A DNA stretch of 64,000 bases, taken from contig JAEHOE010000038.1 of the NCBI GenBank assembly GCA_016858145.1, positions 248,001 through 312,000 on the forward strand, given 5' to 3'. The position numbers and the translations under genes are program-made. Positions 52,401 through 64,000 of the stretch are shown one piece after another. Numbering within the stretch: position 1 is the first letter of the stretch; the number at the start of each line of letters is the position of its first letter. The notes under the pieces are model-generated. The model had not been told where the DNA came from. It made no database searches and saw only the letters and a list, made by a program, of their open reading frames with translations. This DNA comes from Edaphochlamys debaryana (Eukaryota > Chlorophyta > Chlorophyceae > Chlamydomonadales).

Positions 52401-53082
52401 CCGCCGCGGCGGAGCCGCGCACGCCGCGGCCGACGCTTCGGCCGCGGCCGCGGCCAGCGCCGCGTCAGCTCCGCCACCCGGCGATGCGGCGGCGCTGGCG
52501 GCAGGCGCCACGGGCCCCCCCCAGCTCACCGCCGCCGGCGCGCCGCGCGCTCGCTCGCAGAAGCAGGGCTCCCGCCGCAACGGTTGGACGCAGCCCGCGA
52601 CGTCGTCCCTGCAGCAACCCGAGCACCAGCTCGCGCTCAAGCTCAAGCTCCTGCAGCTGCAACGCGAGCAGGAGGACGACTCTGACAACGAGGCCGAGGA
52701 CGGCCCGGAGCGCGCTTCGGCTGCGTCTGCCGGCATTGCAGTCGGTGGCGTCCAGGCGGCTGGTGCGGTGCTGCCGGCGCGGCCGCGCGGCTCTACCAGC
52801 ACGGGCTTCGTGCCGCCTGTGGCGGCAGGCGCGGCCGCGGTCGGCGCGGCCGCGTCGGTCGGCGGCGCGGCGCTTTCGCCCGTCATGGCCGTTAGTGCGG
52901 CCGCTGGGCCCGAGGCAGGAGCAGCCGAGGCGAGCGCGGAGGCGAGTGGTGCTGCGGTGGAGGCAGGCCAGGCGCCTGCGGGGGCCCGGCGCCGGCCGCG
53001 AGGCCGGCGCGGCCGGCGGCGGCGGCAACCGGGTGCCGCAGCGGAGGACGGGAGCGCGGAGGCAGGTGACAATGGCTTGTGA
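49454..53082 (+). CDS. HAD-family FCP1/SCP-type phosphatase, paralogue 1
   Basis: Six exons give 814 aa: 49454-50173, 50384-50532, 50826-50903, 51123-51285, 51482-51538, 51805-53082. The catalytic domain is split by introns: DLDGTL at 241-246 (the D-x-D-G-T nucleophile motif), VWLRPGLRRFLDAVRPQFEV, VVLFTAAGESWA, K332 in WVKDLSRLG and VIVDDNP (DD at 348-349). This is the NLI-interacting-factor / CTD-phosphatase class, acting on phosphoserine/threonine of nuclear or other proteins; the substrate is unknown. The 240-residue N-terminus is Ser/Thr/Ala/Glu-rich and the C-terminal half is Ala/Pro/His/Gln-rich, ending in an Arg-rich block (RRPRGRRGRRRRQPG). Both look disordered. The second gene of the pair lies 4.3 kb downstream in the same orientation. 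Confidence 0.88.
51166..51264 (+). repeat. 99-bp tract identical to 58704-58802
   Basis: Thirty-three codons of the two phosphatase paralogues (from VKDLSRLG through NALH) are identical at every base, including silent sites, while codons on both sides differ. Confidence 0.93.
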
Positions 53083-54393
53083 CAAATTTGGGGGTAACGC
53101 AGGCGGTGACGCAGTCTAGAGACGTAGATTGACGATAGGTTAGACATGGGCGCTGTTGCGCGCAGACAGAGTCTGTGGCACCTCGAGCCCTGACAGTAGT
53201 CATAGGCGAAGTTGCAGCGGTATGGCAGCGCGTGATTTAACTGGTCGCAAGTTCGGCACACAGCAGTAGGTAACGGACGTGAGGTCCTATGCATTGGGCA
53301 GCCCCGTCGGATTGGGCAGTGGCACGGGTTCTTCTCGCTCTCTACTATCTCAGGCCCAGTCATCTCGGGTGATAACAGCGCGCCTTGGCGCCAGTGACAT
53401 TCATCCAGGTAGAGCGTGAGCTCGTCTTGCGGTGTATAGGAGGAGCAGTGGCAGCTGTGACCAAGGGACCGTACATACGGCAGTCACAATTACTTGCGTT
53501 CATGTCTCTCAGCGGCCGTGGCCGCCATTTTGCTTCCTTTGTTGACTCTTTCAGTTCGACGCGTGTTGCAGGCAGGAGTGTGTGCGCGGGGTTTGGAGGG
53601 GTAGCCGTGCAGGTGAACGCCGTGAAGGCAGCCTTGGGGCTGCAGTCCTGAACGGCCAGCTTCTGCGTGGGGGCAAACAGGCAGACGTCAACTCTGGCGA
53701 TGCGGGCCTTCCGGAAGGGGCTGTGTGCTTGATGGATGTCGGGGCTGCGGCAGGGGCCGGGGCGTGCAGGTGCGATGGAAATGAGGTCAGCCCATGTACG
53801 AGAGGTGTACGAGAGGTGTGCCCAGGTCCATGCGTGCACGAGGTCTGTCTCGGTTGTAGGGCAGTTCGTGTGCCTAGCAACCCTGATCTATGGAGTATGC
53901 AAGGCACCGATGTGTTGAGTGACCAGGGCATGGGGATAGATAGATGTGGCAAGAGACTTGGTTGGCGGCGGCTCACATGTAAATGCCCCCAACACCCCGG
54001 AAAGTGGTCAAAGAGGACGCGGGATGCGCACGTACGTCATCACCGCTTCATGCTAGGGCGGCAAGCGGGGCCTGGAAGTGCGCAGCCAGACCGGCCCTAC
54101 AGTACCCCACAGCTTACACCCACCGAGACACAGCAGTCACAGCTAGAGACCCTGGCTGTGAACCCCGGTCCCTTCTGTCGCTGCCGCTGCACCTGACTTG
54201 CTGCACCTCACTAGTAATTCCTCCCCCAGATTGAGAGGTTGCCCTCTTGAGGCACTTCCGCTGTTCACACAATTAGTACGCTCGTAGTGGTTGTTGTCAC
54301 ATGGACAAGGGCGTCAGCCGTGAACTGTATGCGGGACGATGTTGCTGATGCTCTCCAGTACTAGGCTCGGGGCAGAGGCTGCCCCTACGGTAA

Positions 54394-54552
54394 CTCGTGT
54401 GCGTGTCCACCCTTGCTCCCTTGCCCTCGCGGGCCCTCCCCTCCACAGGCGATGACGAAAGCAAGGCCGGTTGCCCACAGGTCTTGCGTAGTTTGCAGAC
54501 CACACCCTACGCTGCACCCTGCGCTGCTCTGCTTTGTTGATGTCTTCAGCCC
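54394..54552 (+). repeat. Dispersed repeat family R, copy 3
   Basis: Matches the reverse complement of 43882-44040 along most of its length (GCCCTCGCGGGCCCTCCC, CCACAGGCGA, GTAGT-TGC, CCCTACGC, TGTCTTC) but with more differences, so this copy is older. Confidence 0.72.
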
Positions 54553-55873
54553 CCCCCTTCTCCGGGCCCCACTTTCCCCCAATGCCCGCATGTTGCGGAT
54601 CTTCTGCATGCCGATGATGCGGGCGATGATGCGGCTTGTCCACCATCTGCCAACTCATAGTTGCGTGGCGATCTAGATAGCACCACACATAGCGGCAGCT
54701 CTCCAGCGCTGCCAGCGTCATGGGGCGGAGCTCGTTCGGACCGTCAAGTATCCTTCAGTGTCCGCGCGTAACAATGGCAGGGAAAGAGGACACTTGCAGA
54801 CGGGCAGCAACAATGCACCTTGCCTCGCCAGTAGCGGACTTGAAAGCCACGCCGTCCCTCTTTGTCGCTTGAGTCTGGTAGACAGTCAGTTAGATGTCAA
54901 GCCCCAGGCAAAGGCTTCCACGGCGATGCAGATGCCCACAGGGAGGGAACGGGTTACAGGGCCGGCTGGTCTCCCCGCCATCCCCCCGACCCGGGCCCAA
55001 GAAGCACATCTTGGGGAAGGGGCGGTTTAGTCACAGATCAAATAACTCGCATTGACCGGTGTGATGGCCGCGTCCCGACCCAGAGATCCAACCATAATGG
55101 TGTTCAGAAACACCGCTTGCCCCGTGTAACCACGCAGAACATTCGCGGGGCTCCCTTCAGCTGCATGCAACCACGCAACCGTGTGACCCCTACATCCCGC
55201 ATCCTCTTCCCCTTTACTCTGTGCCCTTGACCCCAGCCCCAACAGCACCGACCGAGTGGCACCGCGGTCTGCGGTGTCCAGGCAACCCTCGGCCTCGGGG
55301 GTCAGGGGTTGTACGGAGTCGGGGTCAGAGGGTCGGCACATTCAAGCCTTGCCGAACCAGCAGCATAGCGGCCTTGGAACAGCCTGGCCCGCACCCTTGC
55401 CTGGCTGTTCGTCGGCTGCATTGGGGCAGCAGGCATGGCGGGTGTGTGTGTTAAATTGTCCGGTCGGGAGGGGCTTGCTGTGCCCTCTGGCGGGTGAGCA
55501 CGACGGCCACTGGGGGGGCTGCCCTAGGCAGACCCACTAACTGTCCTTCGCCTGCACTGCCGTTCTCGTAGCTTTTGGGGGCGGACACGTGTCTGGGGCC
55601 AGTCAGCACTTAGCCCCCAGCGCCGATCAGGGTTGATGGCCTGTGCCAAGGGTTTGCGTAGGCAGCAATCAGCAAGGGTGTGCGACGGGCTCTGCTACTT
55701 GCCTTGCCCTGGGGTTCTTGACGCTGAATGTCCATGATCCGTCCACCGGATCATCCAGCCGAGGGTTTTAGCAAAGTGCAATGCCAGTGCACGAGGGCGC
55801 GCTCGGCCCAAGCCCCCCGTTGGTAACTGGGTGCTGCTGTGGGCATACAGGTTGGTCGGGCTCCTTGTCCACG

Positions 55874-55894
55874 AGGCATAAGGCATAAGGCATA
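55874..55894. repeat. AGGCATA tandem repeat, three units
   Basis: Three perfect 7-bp units in the intergenic stretch between the phosphatase genes. Confidence 0.9.
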
Positions 55895-57365
55895 AGCCTG
55901 GCGGATTTATTGATAATAGTCATGAACGCAAGGCTGTAAGCACTCTGGTGAGGCTTGACCCCTATGTCTCGTTTCCCCCGCCCAAAGGACCTATGCGTAC
56001 AGCAGCACCGAATCCCCAAGGGGAAGCAAGTAGCACAGCACGCTCGCGTGTTACCGTCAGGGTCTTGGGCGGCACGCCGTCAGCTCTCCGGCGGCTCGTC
56101 AAGCTATCCCGTTCCATCCAAACCTTGTAAACTGACCTGTGGATGAAGGGAGAACCGCCGGAACAGAGCGAATGAGGCGTCAGTGACTTCGCCAGCTGGG
56201 GCTGGCCAGCTCCTTGGCAGGGCAGGGCAAGGGCCGCTGAAGGGAAGGGCGCGCCCGAGAGGAACCATCTGCTGAGACGACGGCAAGGACATGGGAGCAT
56301 GGATGACGCCCAGCAGAACCTTGCAGGGCTTGCCTTCTGGTGTAGATAAACCTTTCTCCTGGTCGGGGCCCTCGACGGCGCCAGTTGCCGCCGTGTGTCG
56401 CCAGGCCGACGGCGCCTCCTCCGGGGCCGGGCCGGGGCGGGCCGAGCGTGTTTGCACAACTCTTTGCCCTTCGCTGGCCGCTATCCTAGATGCCGTCGCG
56501 TAGGCCTGCTGCACACCCCGGGCTTTAGGGGTTCGTGCGACGATGGACCTGACCCCGCCAGGGCGAAAGTCACGAGACTGAGGTCCAGCCCTACGTTTCC
56601 GCCAGCGCGATATGCGATCGAAGTTGCGGCAAAGAGCAGCGCTCGGAGGACGCGGGCCCCGGGATCACCAGACTCCTTGATGCACCGATTGCACCGGGCA
56701 AGTTTGTTCGGCGAGTCGCCCTGTAGTGACCCTGTCTCCTTCAATATAGGTTAGATATCAGTAGAATCGTAGGCACCAGGGCACCAGTTACAGAGCCCGC
56801 GTAGTGTAAACAGAGTCGACCAAACAAGAACAACAAAGTCGCTTGCGCAAAGCCGAAGCAGGAACCACAACACCTTGGTGCTTGCTGCGGCTCGCGACAG
56901 GACGCGGCGGAAGGCAGTTTGGGCACGAGGGTGAGCCTCGGGGGGTTCAGAGCGTCCCCAGTTACCTGGCTGCCTCGACGGCTACGGCCTCCTATATCAG
57001 ACTGGTTCAGCTCTGGAAGGGTCACGGGTTCCGGCTAACTCGCGGGGCAGCGTCCTCGCCCTGGATGATGGCGATTCCGGGTCTGCTCACCCCCGCGACG
57101 GCTTGATAGCGTCGTTATCTGCCAATTGCTGACACGGGATGACGCCGGGTTCGAGCTGTGGCAACAGCGTTGGGTTGCGCTGCACGCGAAGGGCAGCAGG
57201 TCTGAGGCGCTGCAGTCAGTCTACTGGTTCCTCGCGTGGCGTTGCCAACCTACCAGGCGTATCACGTCGACCTGATACGTGGGGCTTGCAGCCCGGGACA
57301 CCGTCCTTGACTCGACCCCCAAACCATTTACCCCCGTCTCGGTCGCCCTCAACACGCAGGCATCG

Positions 57366-60273
57366 ATGACCACCATCGTCGATGACTGCCCTGACCAATG
57401 CCTTCACACGTCTCTTTATGACGCGCTGCGCGAGCTGCACGGAGATGAGGAGGAGCTCTGCGAGTCGGGAGTGCCCTGCCACGCGGACGCGGAGGTTTCG
57501 GCCGCGGACCTCTCTCTAGCGATCGACGAGAGCAATGGTGCTGCTGGTGCTGGTGGCACGGGCTCGCTGCCTGCCACCCCCGCGGAAAGGCCCTGCACCT
57601 TCTCTCCTGCGGCCTTGCCCTTGCCGCCCAGCACCAGCGGGCGGGCAACGCTCGTGCTGGTGAGCTGCTCATAGCGACGTTTGGGGCATGGGAAGACTGG
57701 ATCGTAAAGCCCAACACGCATAACTGGCCCGCACAACACCCATTCTTCTCGAGCGAGCGCGCGCTCCGCGAACCGTGCCTGGGACAATAATTAAGGCAGT
57801 GGAGCCGAGCTTATCGCAGATACTTGGGTTTGAGGGCGTCTGCGATTGCGCAAGGCGCGACCCAGGCTTGAGCCTCGTCGCGGTTTTGTCTGTCGCTGCA
57901 CGAATGCGTCGTTTACTGATGGCACTCGCACTCCGCATCGGTCGGCGTGGGTGCAGTAACGCCGTGGATTTGCCCGGCGTGCGCTCGTGCGCGTCACGTC
58001 TCGGCCTTGTGCCACCCAGCACGCACCGGCCCTCGCCCCCGCACGCTGAATCGCCTGCATTGCCCGGCACAGAGCTATGATGTGATGCTCGGCGTGCTAC
58101 CCTCCTTCCGTGCCGCCTTTTAAAGTTTATGATCTCCTCCCTTGCGCTTTGCGCCAGGACTTGGACGGGACACTGATTTCCAGCGAGGAGGTCAACGCCC
58201 TCAACTCGGCCTTCCTCTGGAACCCACCCGCCGGCGCTCGCCAGCCCGACTATGAGGCTATGGGGCGCCGCGTGTGGCTCCGGCCGGGCGTCCGGGAGTT
58301 CCTGGCTGCCGTACGACCGCACTTCGAGATCGTGCTGTTCACTGCCGCCACCCAGAACTGGGCTGCGGCGGCGATTGAGCAGCTCGATCCCTCGTGCTAC
58401 CTCTTTGACGTCATGTAGGTTTGGTCTTGCGTTATGGGGTGTGCTTGTGCGTACCAAGGCCACCAACGTGATCGCTACCCCCACGAGAGGCTTGGCATCA
58501 CCTGTGCTATCAGTGGCCCTGGAAAGGCTTCGCCATGAGCTTCTCCACTCAGCACAGCGTCTCATAGCGCCCTGATGTCACGATCTTGTTAGATCTTCTC
58601 TTCGCGGTTATCACGACCGTCCTGCCCTGGGCTAAACGAGACGTGCTGGCATGCTCGCAGGCTTCACCGCGACCACACGACCTCGGACCTGATGTGGGAC
58701 TACGTGAAGGACCTGTCCCGCCTGGGCCGCGACCTGGCACGGGTGGTGATTGTGGATGACAACCCGCTCATGTTCATGTACCAGCCGGACAACGCGCTGC
58801 ACATCGGCGCGTACGAGGCAGCGGCCGCCGGCGGACCGGATAACGTGCTGGAGCGGGTCGCCGAGGTGCTGATCAACCAGGTGCGAAGAGCGGTTGATAC
58901 CTGCCGTTGGCGGTTATGTTGGTTGACTCGCGGCTCGTTGGCTGTCGGCGGCGGGCCAGGCCCTGCGCTTGCATGCGCGCGCCGCAGCTGCAGCTGTGGG
59001 GCGGCCACGGTCGCAGGCGCTGCTGCTGCTACTGCTGCTGTTCACGCTGCACTTGGGCAAGGCGTAAACCGGTGTGCGCCGCCTTGGGTGTTTTGCCGTG
59101 TGATGCCAGGTGGCCGTGGCCGAGGATGTCCGGGAGGTCCTGAGTCCTATGGCTGCGTCCAAGTCCTGCATCACCTCAACCATCTCAGCCGTCACCGCTG
59201 CGACGTCGGCTGAGGCCCAGGCGGCGCCCTGCAACCAGGCTGCCGCCTGCCCCGACGCCGACGCGACGGGGGCGAGCGTTGGGGAGGGCTCCGCAGCTGC
59301 CGCCGGGGCCGGGCCTGACGCGGTTGCATGCGACGAGACGCTCGGGGACTGGGGCCAGGGAGCTTACAGCGAGGACGATGCGAGCACTGACGCCGAGGGC
59401 GAGGACGATGCCGAGGCGGATGCTGAGGGCGAGGAGGGCGCACCCGAAACGGACAACTCGGACGGTAGTGACAGCTCGGACGCTACCGCTGATGAGTGTG
59501 ACAAGGGCTCGACCGGTCTGGACTGGGAACTTGAGTCGGAGGGCGCCGATGGCACCTTCGACGAGCACGGTGCGGCTGCGCAGCTCGGCGCAGGCGAGGC
59601 CGAGGGGGCCGCCGACTGCGGGCGTGACTCCGAGGCGGCGCCGGCGGGGGCTGCGGGCTCCAGCGAGTGCGGGGCACCGGCCAAGGCTGAGGAGCAGGAC
59701 GCCGAGGGCGATGAGTTCGACGCTCTGATGGACGACGCCATCGCCGAGTACGACAGCGATGCGTATGACGATGCGCCGTACGGCGATGACGCCGAGGGCC
59801 CCGCCGCCACCGCCGCGGTGTGCGCTCCTCCGCCCGTCGCTGCGTGCGCAAGCGCTGAGAGCGGTTGCTGCCCCCGCAGCTGCAGCCTGCGCACCGTTTC
59901 GGCCGGCTCGGACGGGGCCTCGCAGCTCAAGGCTTCCTGCGAGGCCGCTGCGGCATCCTGCCATCCGGCCCCGCTGCTCACCGCCCGCTCCAGCGTAGCG
60001 GCGGTCGCCAGCTGCGCGGCGGCTGGCGGGGAGGAGCCCGCAGGTGTGCTGCCCAGCGGGATGGTGTTCCTCACGGACCTCAATCCGGCCCTGGCAGATG
60101 GCAGCGAGGAGGCGGCAGGGGCCTCTGGAGAGGCAGCGGCGGCAGGGGCTGTCAGCTGCAAGCGCAGCCGCGAGCAGGATGGTGACGGAGGCCTCCTACC
60201 CTCGGCCAGCCGCCGGCGGGTGGAGGTTGCCGAGGGGGCGATTTGCAGGGGGGCCGCGGACGGCTCGCACTAG
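57366..60273 (+). CDS. HAD-family FCP1/SCP-type phosphatase, paralogue 2
   Basis: Four exons give 644 aa: 57366-57659, 58158-58414, 58661-58880, 59110-60273. The frame is also open upstream to an ATG at 57279, which would add 29 residues; I prefer 57366 without strong proof. Motifs: DLDGTL at 99-104, VWLRPGVREFLAAVRPHFEI, VLFTAATQNWA, K200 in YVKDLSRLG and VIVDDNP (DD at 216-217). The catalytic domain is more compact in exons than in paralogue 1 because two introns are missing. The C-terminal 387 residues are strikingly acidic (EDDASTDAEGEDDAEADAEG) and then Ala/Ser-rich, ending near a short basic KRSREQDG and SRRRVEVAEG stretch. That differs sharply from the basic tail of paralogue 1, so the two probably have different partners. 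Confidence 0.88.
58704..58802 (+). repeat. 99-bp tract identical to 51166-51264
   Basis: See 51166-51264; identity stops at both ends within the same exon. Confidence 0.93.
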
Positions 60274-62200
60274 CGCGGGCTTGCACTAGCGTATCGGGGC
60301 GTGGGGTGCCTCTGGCGGTTAGGTGGTGTCCGGAGCCCGCCGTTGTCTAGGAGCTCCCTTCTTGCGGAAGTGCCGCCGGTAAGGTTATTCGCGCCTTGGT
60401 TGGCTTGCTCAGGCGTTGGTGATGCTCTTTGCACGGGGGCGAAGGGATGCTCCTGGTGCCTGGCCCGAGATTGGCGCGTTTCGGACCTTGGGGGGCTTTT
60501 GCGCGCGTCAAGGGGTACGTATGGTGGGCGACGGGCTCTCTCTTACCTTCCCAAAGCATAGGCTGTGCCGAGTGCAGCGTGTCAGTAGGCCAGCCTTCCT
60601 CCTTGCCTTCGCCTTTCGGCCTTTCGTAGTTTAGTGTAGGCACAAGGTTCGCATCGCGGCAATGATCCCGCGACCTACAGAGATCGGTGTTCGATGTCTT
60701 TCGCTCTGGTGCTTTTGTCTAGGTGTCATTGCTTGAGAAGATGATCAGTGCTTCGGGTCCTAGGTAGGAATCAAAACCAAAACAGTAAACAGGGAGATAG
60801 GTGGTGTCACTAAAACGGAGTGCTTGTTGACTTGGGGCCAGGCTAGCTGCAGGCTGGACTCCACAAACGGTTTTGCTGGTTCTGTCGTGTGTGCTCTGCG
60901 TGTGCCAGTGTTGGCCACTCAGGCGGTGAGCTTAGTCAACCGCCCTGACATGGAGCGGGCTGGTGTGGCCACCGCGCGCTCGTTTGTGCTGCTAATGCAA
61001 CTTCGTAGGTAGGGTAGGTCGAGTTGTCGAGTGATAGACTAATTGCAGCCTATCTTAGCACAGCACGACAGCGTGTTGCGCGTTGAAATGTAGGCTTCAG
61101 GCGGCAATGGCCATGCTAGGTGAAATCAAGGCAAGGAAGCAGGGTGTGAAGGAGAGAGCACTACCCCATTACTATGCAAGGGCTTGCTATTATGCGTCCA
61201 GCCACTCAGTGTTGGTGGGCTGGCTATCGAGCTTGCTCACGATTGAGGTCTAGTACGGAGGGGCTGCGAAAGAGCAGTCGCGGTGGTGGCAGATGCGGAG
61301 TTGGGGGCTTGCCTCCACGGAATGGGCACAGCCCTTCTCCTGGCCGGTGGGGGATTCAGAGACAGGGACCGAGCGCCTCTTTTGACGGCAGCCGTCCCAA
61401 CAAGCGCGGCCGTCCGCCTGCGAAGGCGTGTAAACGCGCATCCCCGTGTCGCCCCGCTCCTCGTCCCGGTGCTTTCCGTCCTGCGCTGTACCGCTCCGCT
61501 CTCCACGAGTCACAGCCATGATGCCACAAGCAGCCACGTAACACGATAGGGGCAGGCGGACAGCAGCAGGCCTGCGACCCGCGGCCTGCCTGTGACCGTC
61601 CTTCAATAGCAATTGCTGCACCCTGCCCGCCGCCCTACCATGACTAGCTCTGGCCTTGCCTCTCGACTGCAAGACAGCTGCCGTCAGCTTCCGACATGCA
61701 GCCCGCTGCCCAGGGGCCTGCCCGCTGCCCAACGGCCTTGAATCCCGTCTCGCTACCTCTGTGAACGTCGGGGCCGGCACCATCCTGCTTCACCGGCTAT
61801 TTGGCATTGGTGTCCGCAGCCCCACCTGCCTACTTGCTAGCTTTCCGTCAGATCCACAATATCGGTCGGGCAGGAGGGGCGGAGGGCGCATGTTCGCAGG
61901 CCTCCCAGGCCTCGGGAGGCGCCTGACGGACACCTGCCTGTGGCCAGACCAGCCAGTCTGCGCCTCCGGCCTCCCTCTGTGGCCCCGCAACCTTGGCCAT
62001 CTGTACGGGACATCCCGCACATCCCACCACTATCCCCCAATCTTCTTAAAGATGCCAACGGATTGGTGGATCGGCAGACACGCAGTCTTACGCATCTCTC
62101 AGCCCCGGGGACCCTGGCTCATCGCGGGTACCGTCAGTGCGCGCGGCGCAACCTCGGGGGTGCTGTCCGCCTGACGCAGTCTCTCCCCACAGGCTCAGGC
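60274..62200. other. Convergent intergenic stretch
   Basis: Holds the 3' ends of phosphatase paralogue 2 (+) and the oxygenase gene (-). The only TGTAA on + noted is at 61429-61433, 1.15 kb from the stop, and may be chance. No exon was supported. Confidence 0.45.
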
Positions 62201-64000
62201 TCAGGCCTTGGCCGCGCCGTCCCGCCGCTTGAAGGGCACGGGCACGGGCATGGCTGCCTGCGGCGCCCCCGCGCCCCCGGCCGTCACGCCCGGCGCAAGC
62301 TTGTAGAGCACCTCCTGCGGGGGCGGAGTTGGGCGGATCGTGGATGGGTTTCCCCAACAGTCCTGTGGTGCCACTCCTTTTAATGTGCGCCCAACAGCAT
62401 GGGTGGAAGACATCAACGCAGCGTAGCGCGGTGGTTGTGGGGCGTAGGGCGCATGGGTGCAACAGCATGGGTGCAGCAGACACGTGCGCGCTCAAGCACA
62501 CTTCAAAAGGGAGTGAGTGCGCTGCGGGCGAGCGCTGTGCCAATGACGCGGCAAGCACGCCGGTGCCTGGCCCCGCCAGGCCAGGCCCGGCCAGGCCCCG
62601 TTCCATCGCCCCCACGTACCGTACGGATGACGTACTTGGATCCTGACGTGACCGCCGCGCCCTCGTGCACCAGGGAGCCCATGGTGTCCCCTTGGGAGGG
62701 ATGGGGGTGAGAGGGAGGGATGACGGTGAGGAGGAGGGGGGAGTCAAGTCTGACCGGCCTCCACCACGCCCGTGCCCCGGTTCCCTGAGGGCTTTGGCCC
62801 CGCCTCCAGCAGCCTCCACCGCAACTGAGCGCTGCCACCATGCAACCCTATGCCTCACGGGCACACCAAACTCCCAGCAGCATCCTCGTGCTACTCGGAG
62901 CAATCGGCCACCGCTCCCGCTCCTGCCTACCCGTAGCTTCCAAGGCGTCCCTGAGCCTAGGCGTCCCACCACCAAAGATACGGTGATCAAGAACCGGCCG
63001 GGCTGCGCCCAAGCAGCCCTCAACACTTCACAACCCCTTTGCTCACCGTGCGGGAACACCATGATGTTGCCGCACACCGGCTTGACGCTGTGCGCCTCGA
63101 GGCAGGCGCCGCTGCCTGCTCGGGACGGAGGGGCAGCAGGGCGGGCGTGGCAGTTGAGTTGCTGACCGCCATTTGCACGCCTGCTGGGCTTCCTCTCCGT
63201 GCTATTGTGCGCCGCCCCATGGCGTCAGAGGCTGCAGTGTAGACCAGGGAACCCTAGGCGCGGCGGAAAGTCGGCCGGCTCTCGCTCCACCCAGGCGCGG
63301 AGGGAGCCCCACAGCGCTGGACCAGAGCGGTCAGACACCCTCCGGTGTGAAGGGCTGCTCGCACGAGCCTGAGAACGCGGGCGCGGTGATTAATCGGCCG
63401 GCCTTAGAGACGGAACCGAAAGCCCGAGGAAACCGAAGCCCGACCCATCCCGCCCATCCCGAACCCGTTACGTGTGTGTCGCTGCTGGAGCCGCGTCGGA
63501 GCCGTAGACACCCTCCGGTGTGTGACCCCATCTGGGTCGGGTTGTTGTCGCGGCGAACCCAAAACCCCAAAGAGCAAAAGGCGAGAGCGCGAGACCCTGG
63601 CTGATTTGGGCTGTTCTCCCCGAAGCGCCGAGCTCACCGGGCTGAGCGGGCGTGTAGTAGGTGGTGCAGCCGCCCTCGAATCCGTCGTTGAGGTACACCA
63701 GGAAGGTGAGCCTGCGGGCGACGAGTTGCGACGTATTGCTTCACTTGCTTGCGGTGGCGCCGGGCCGTGGGTTTGGATGAAGGGAAACGTGCGATGCAAG
63801 CGAGTGCACGACTGCAGAAGCAGGAGCAGGAGCAGGAGCAGGACACCTGCCGGCCTTGCTTCTCGTGTGTTTCTCCCATTGCGGAACCCACGCACACGGG
63901 GCACGCCCCCCGCCCCCCGCCCACCTGGACCAGCGGTCTCCGAAGGCGTCGAATTCGTACTTGCCGTCCTTGATGCCGCTGCCCGGCCACGCGCCGTCCA
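62201..64000 (-). CDS. Prolyl-4-hydroxylase-type 2-oxoglutarate/Fe(II) oxygenase, 3' part
   Basis: The last five exons on the minus strand are in the window: 63925 to beyond 64000, 63638-63711, 63047-63115, 62620-62690, 62201-62314. They encode the C-terminal half of the double-stranded beta-helix: KYEFDAFGDRW, LTFLVYLNDGFEGGCTTYY, KPVCGNIMVFPHG, then SLVHEGAAVTSGSKYVIRTE, where His is the distal iron ligand and Lys binds the 2-oxoglutarate carboxylate. A short Ala/Pro tail follows. The HxD iron ligands should lie upstream, beyond the window. Such enzymes hydroxylate proline, and in green algae this matters for matrix glycoproteins, but specificity cannot be told from this half; a general 2OG oxygenase is possible. 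Confidence 0.82.
63821..63843. repeat. CAGGAG tandem repeat
   Basis: Nearly four CAGGAG units in an intron of the oxygenase gene. Confidence 0.85.

Larger units (their letters stand above)
53083..57365. other. 4.3-kb intergenic stretch between the phosphatase paralogues
   Basis: Likely begins with a long 3' UTR of paralogue 1 (a TGTAA lies at 53978-53982). Contains copy 3 of repeat R (54394-54552) and a three-unit AGGCATA repeat (55874-55894). Several open frames on both strands were inspected, but none shows splice-consistent or family-like coding sequence. Confidence 0.5.

Noticed and set aside
53582..54196. Cys-containing + ORF downstream of phosphatase paralogue 1
   Set aside because: No signal peptide, domain or splice-supported neighbours; probably 3' UTR or spacer.
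54314..54721. 135-codon minus-strand ORF with a DIN-A-QRRVQRRVW-like stretch
   Set aside because: It overlaps repeat R copy 3; the similar peptide in the other copies reflects DNA repetition, with no recognisable domain.
1..64000. CRISPR arrays, rRNA or tRNA genes, prokaryotic operons
   Set aside because: No regularly spaced repeats, rRNA cores or tRNA cloverleaf with A/B boxes were recognised, and the dense introns exclude a prokaryotic origin.

Overview
The window looks like nuclear DNA of a volvocine green alga of the Chlamydomonas type. It is very GC-rich, nearly every gene is split by many short introns, exons are rich in Ala, Gly and Pro tracts, some genes carry the green-algal poly(A) signal TGTAA, and there is a cluster of pherophorin-domain proteins and a ciliary CYB5D1 protein. 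No tRNA, rRNA or CRISPR array was seen. All gene models were built by hand from splice sites, reading phase and family similarity, without transcript data; in every model the exon phases agree.

Layout. 1-4050: the 3' part of a non-LTR retroelement on +, whose ORF carries chromodomain-like, methyltransferase-like, RNase H and RLE-type endonuclease regions but no reverse transcriptase. 5348-8865 (+): a Fes1/Sil1-type Hsp70 nucleotide exchange factor with a signal peptide. 9531-11712 (+): CYB5D1. 13249-20478 (-): a 22-exon sn1-specific diacylglycerol lipase. 21437-25731 (-): RRP8, a nucleolar rRNA methyltransferase with a huge low-complexity N-terminus. 28176-31621 (-): a coiled-coil protein. 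32058-33654 (+): an unknown signal-peptide protein with a very basic tail. 34095-43434: three paralogous pherophorin-domain proteins, two on - and one on +. Between the first two sits an 819-bp truncated relative of the retroelement at the window start. 44949-48708 (-): a secreted protein with three DUF4189-like repeats. 49454-53082 and 57366-60273 (+): two paralogous FCP1/SCP-type HAD phosphatases that share a 99-bp identical tract. 62201 to the window end (-): the 3' part of a prolyl-4-hydroxylase-type oxygenase.

How the genes relate. The pherophorins, the DUF4189 protein with its proline-rich stalk and the prolyl-4-hydroxylase-like enzyme all fit the extracellular matrix / secretory pathway, and the Fes1/Sil1 protein would serve ER folding. 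RRP8, the phosphatases, CYB5D1 and the lipase are ordinary cell functions. No operon-like logic is expected. The clearest signs of recent change are the retroelement insertions with target-site duplications, the duplicated and rearranged pherophorin and phosphatase families, and an apparently high share of GC-AG introns.
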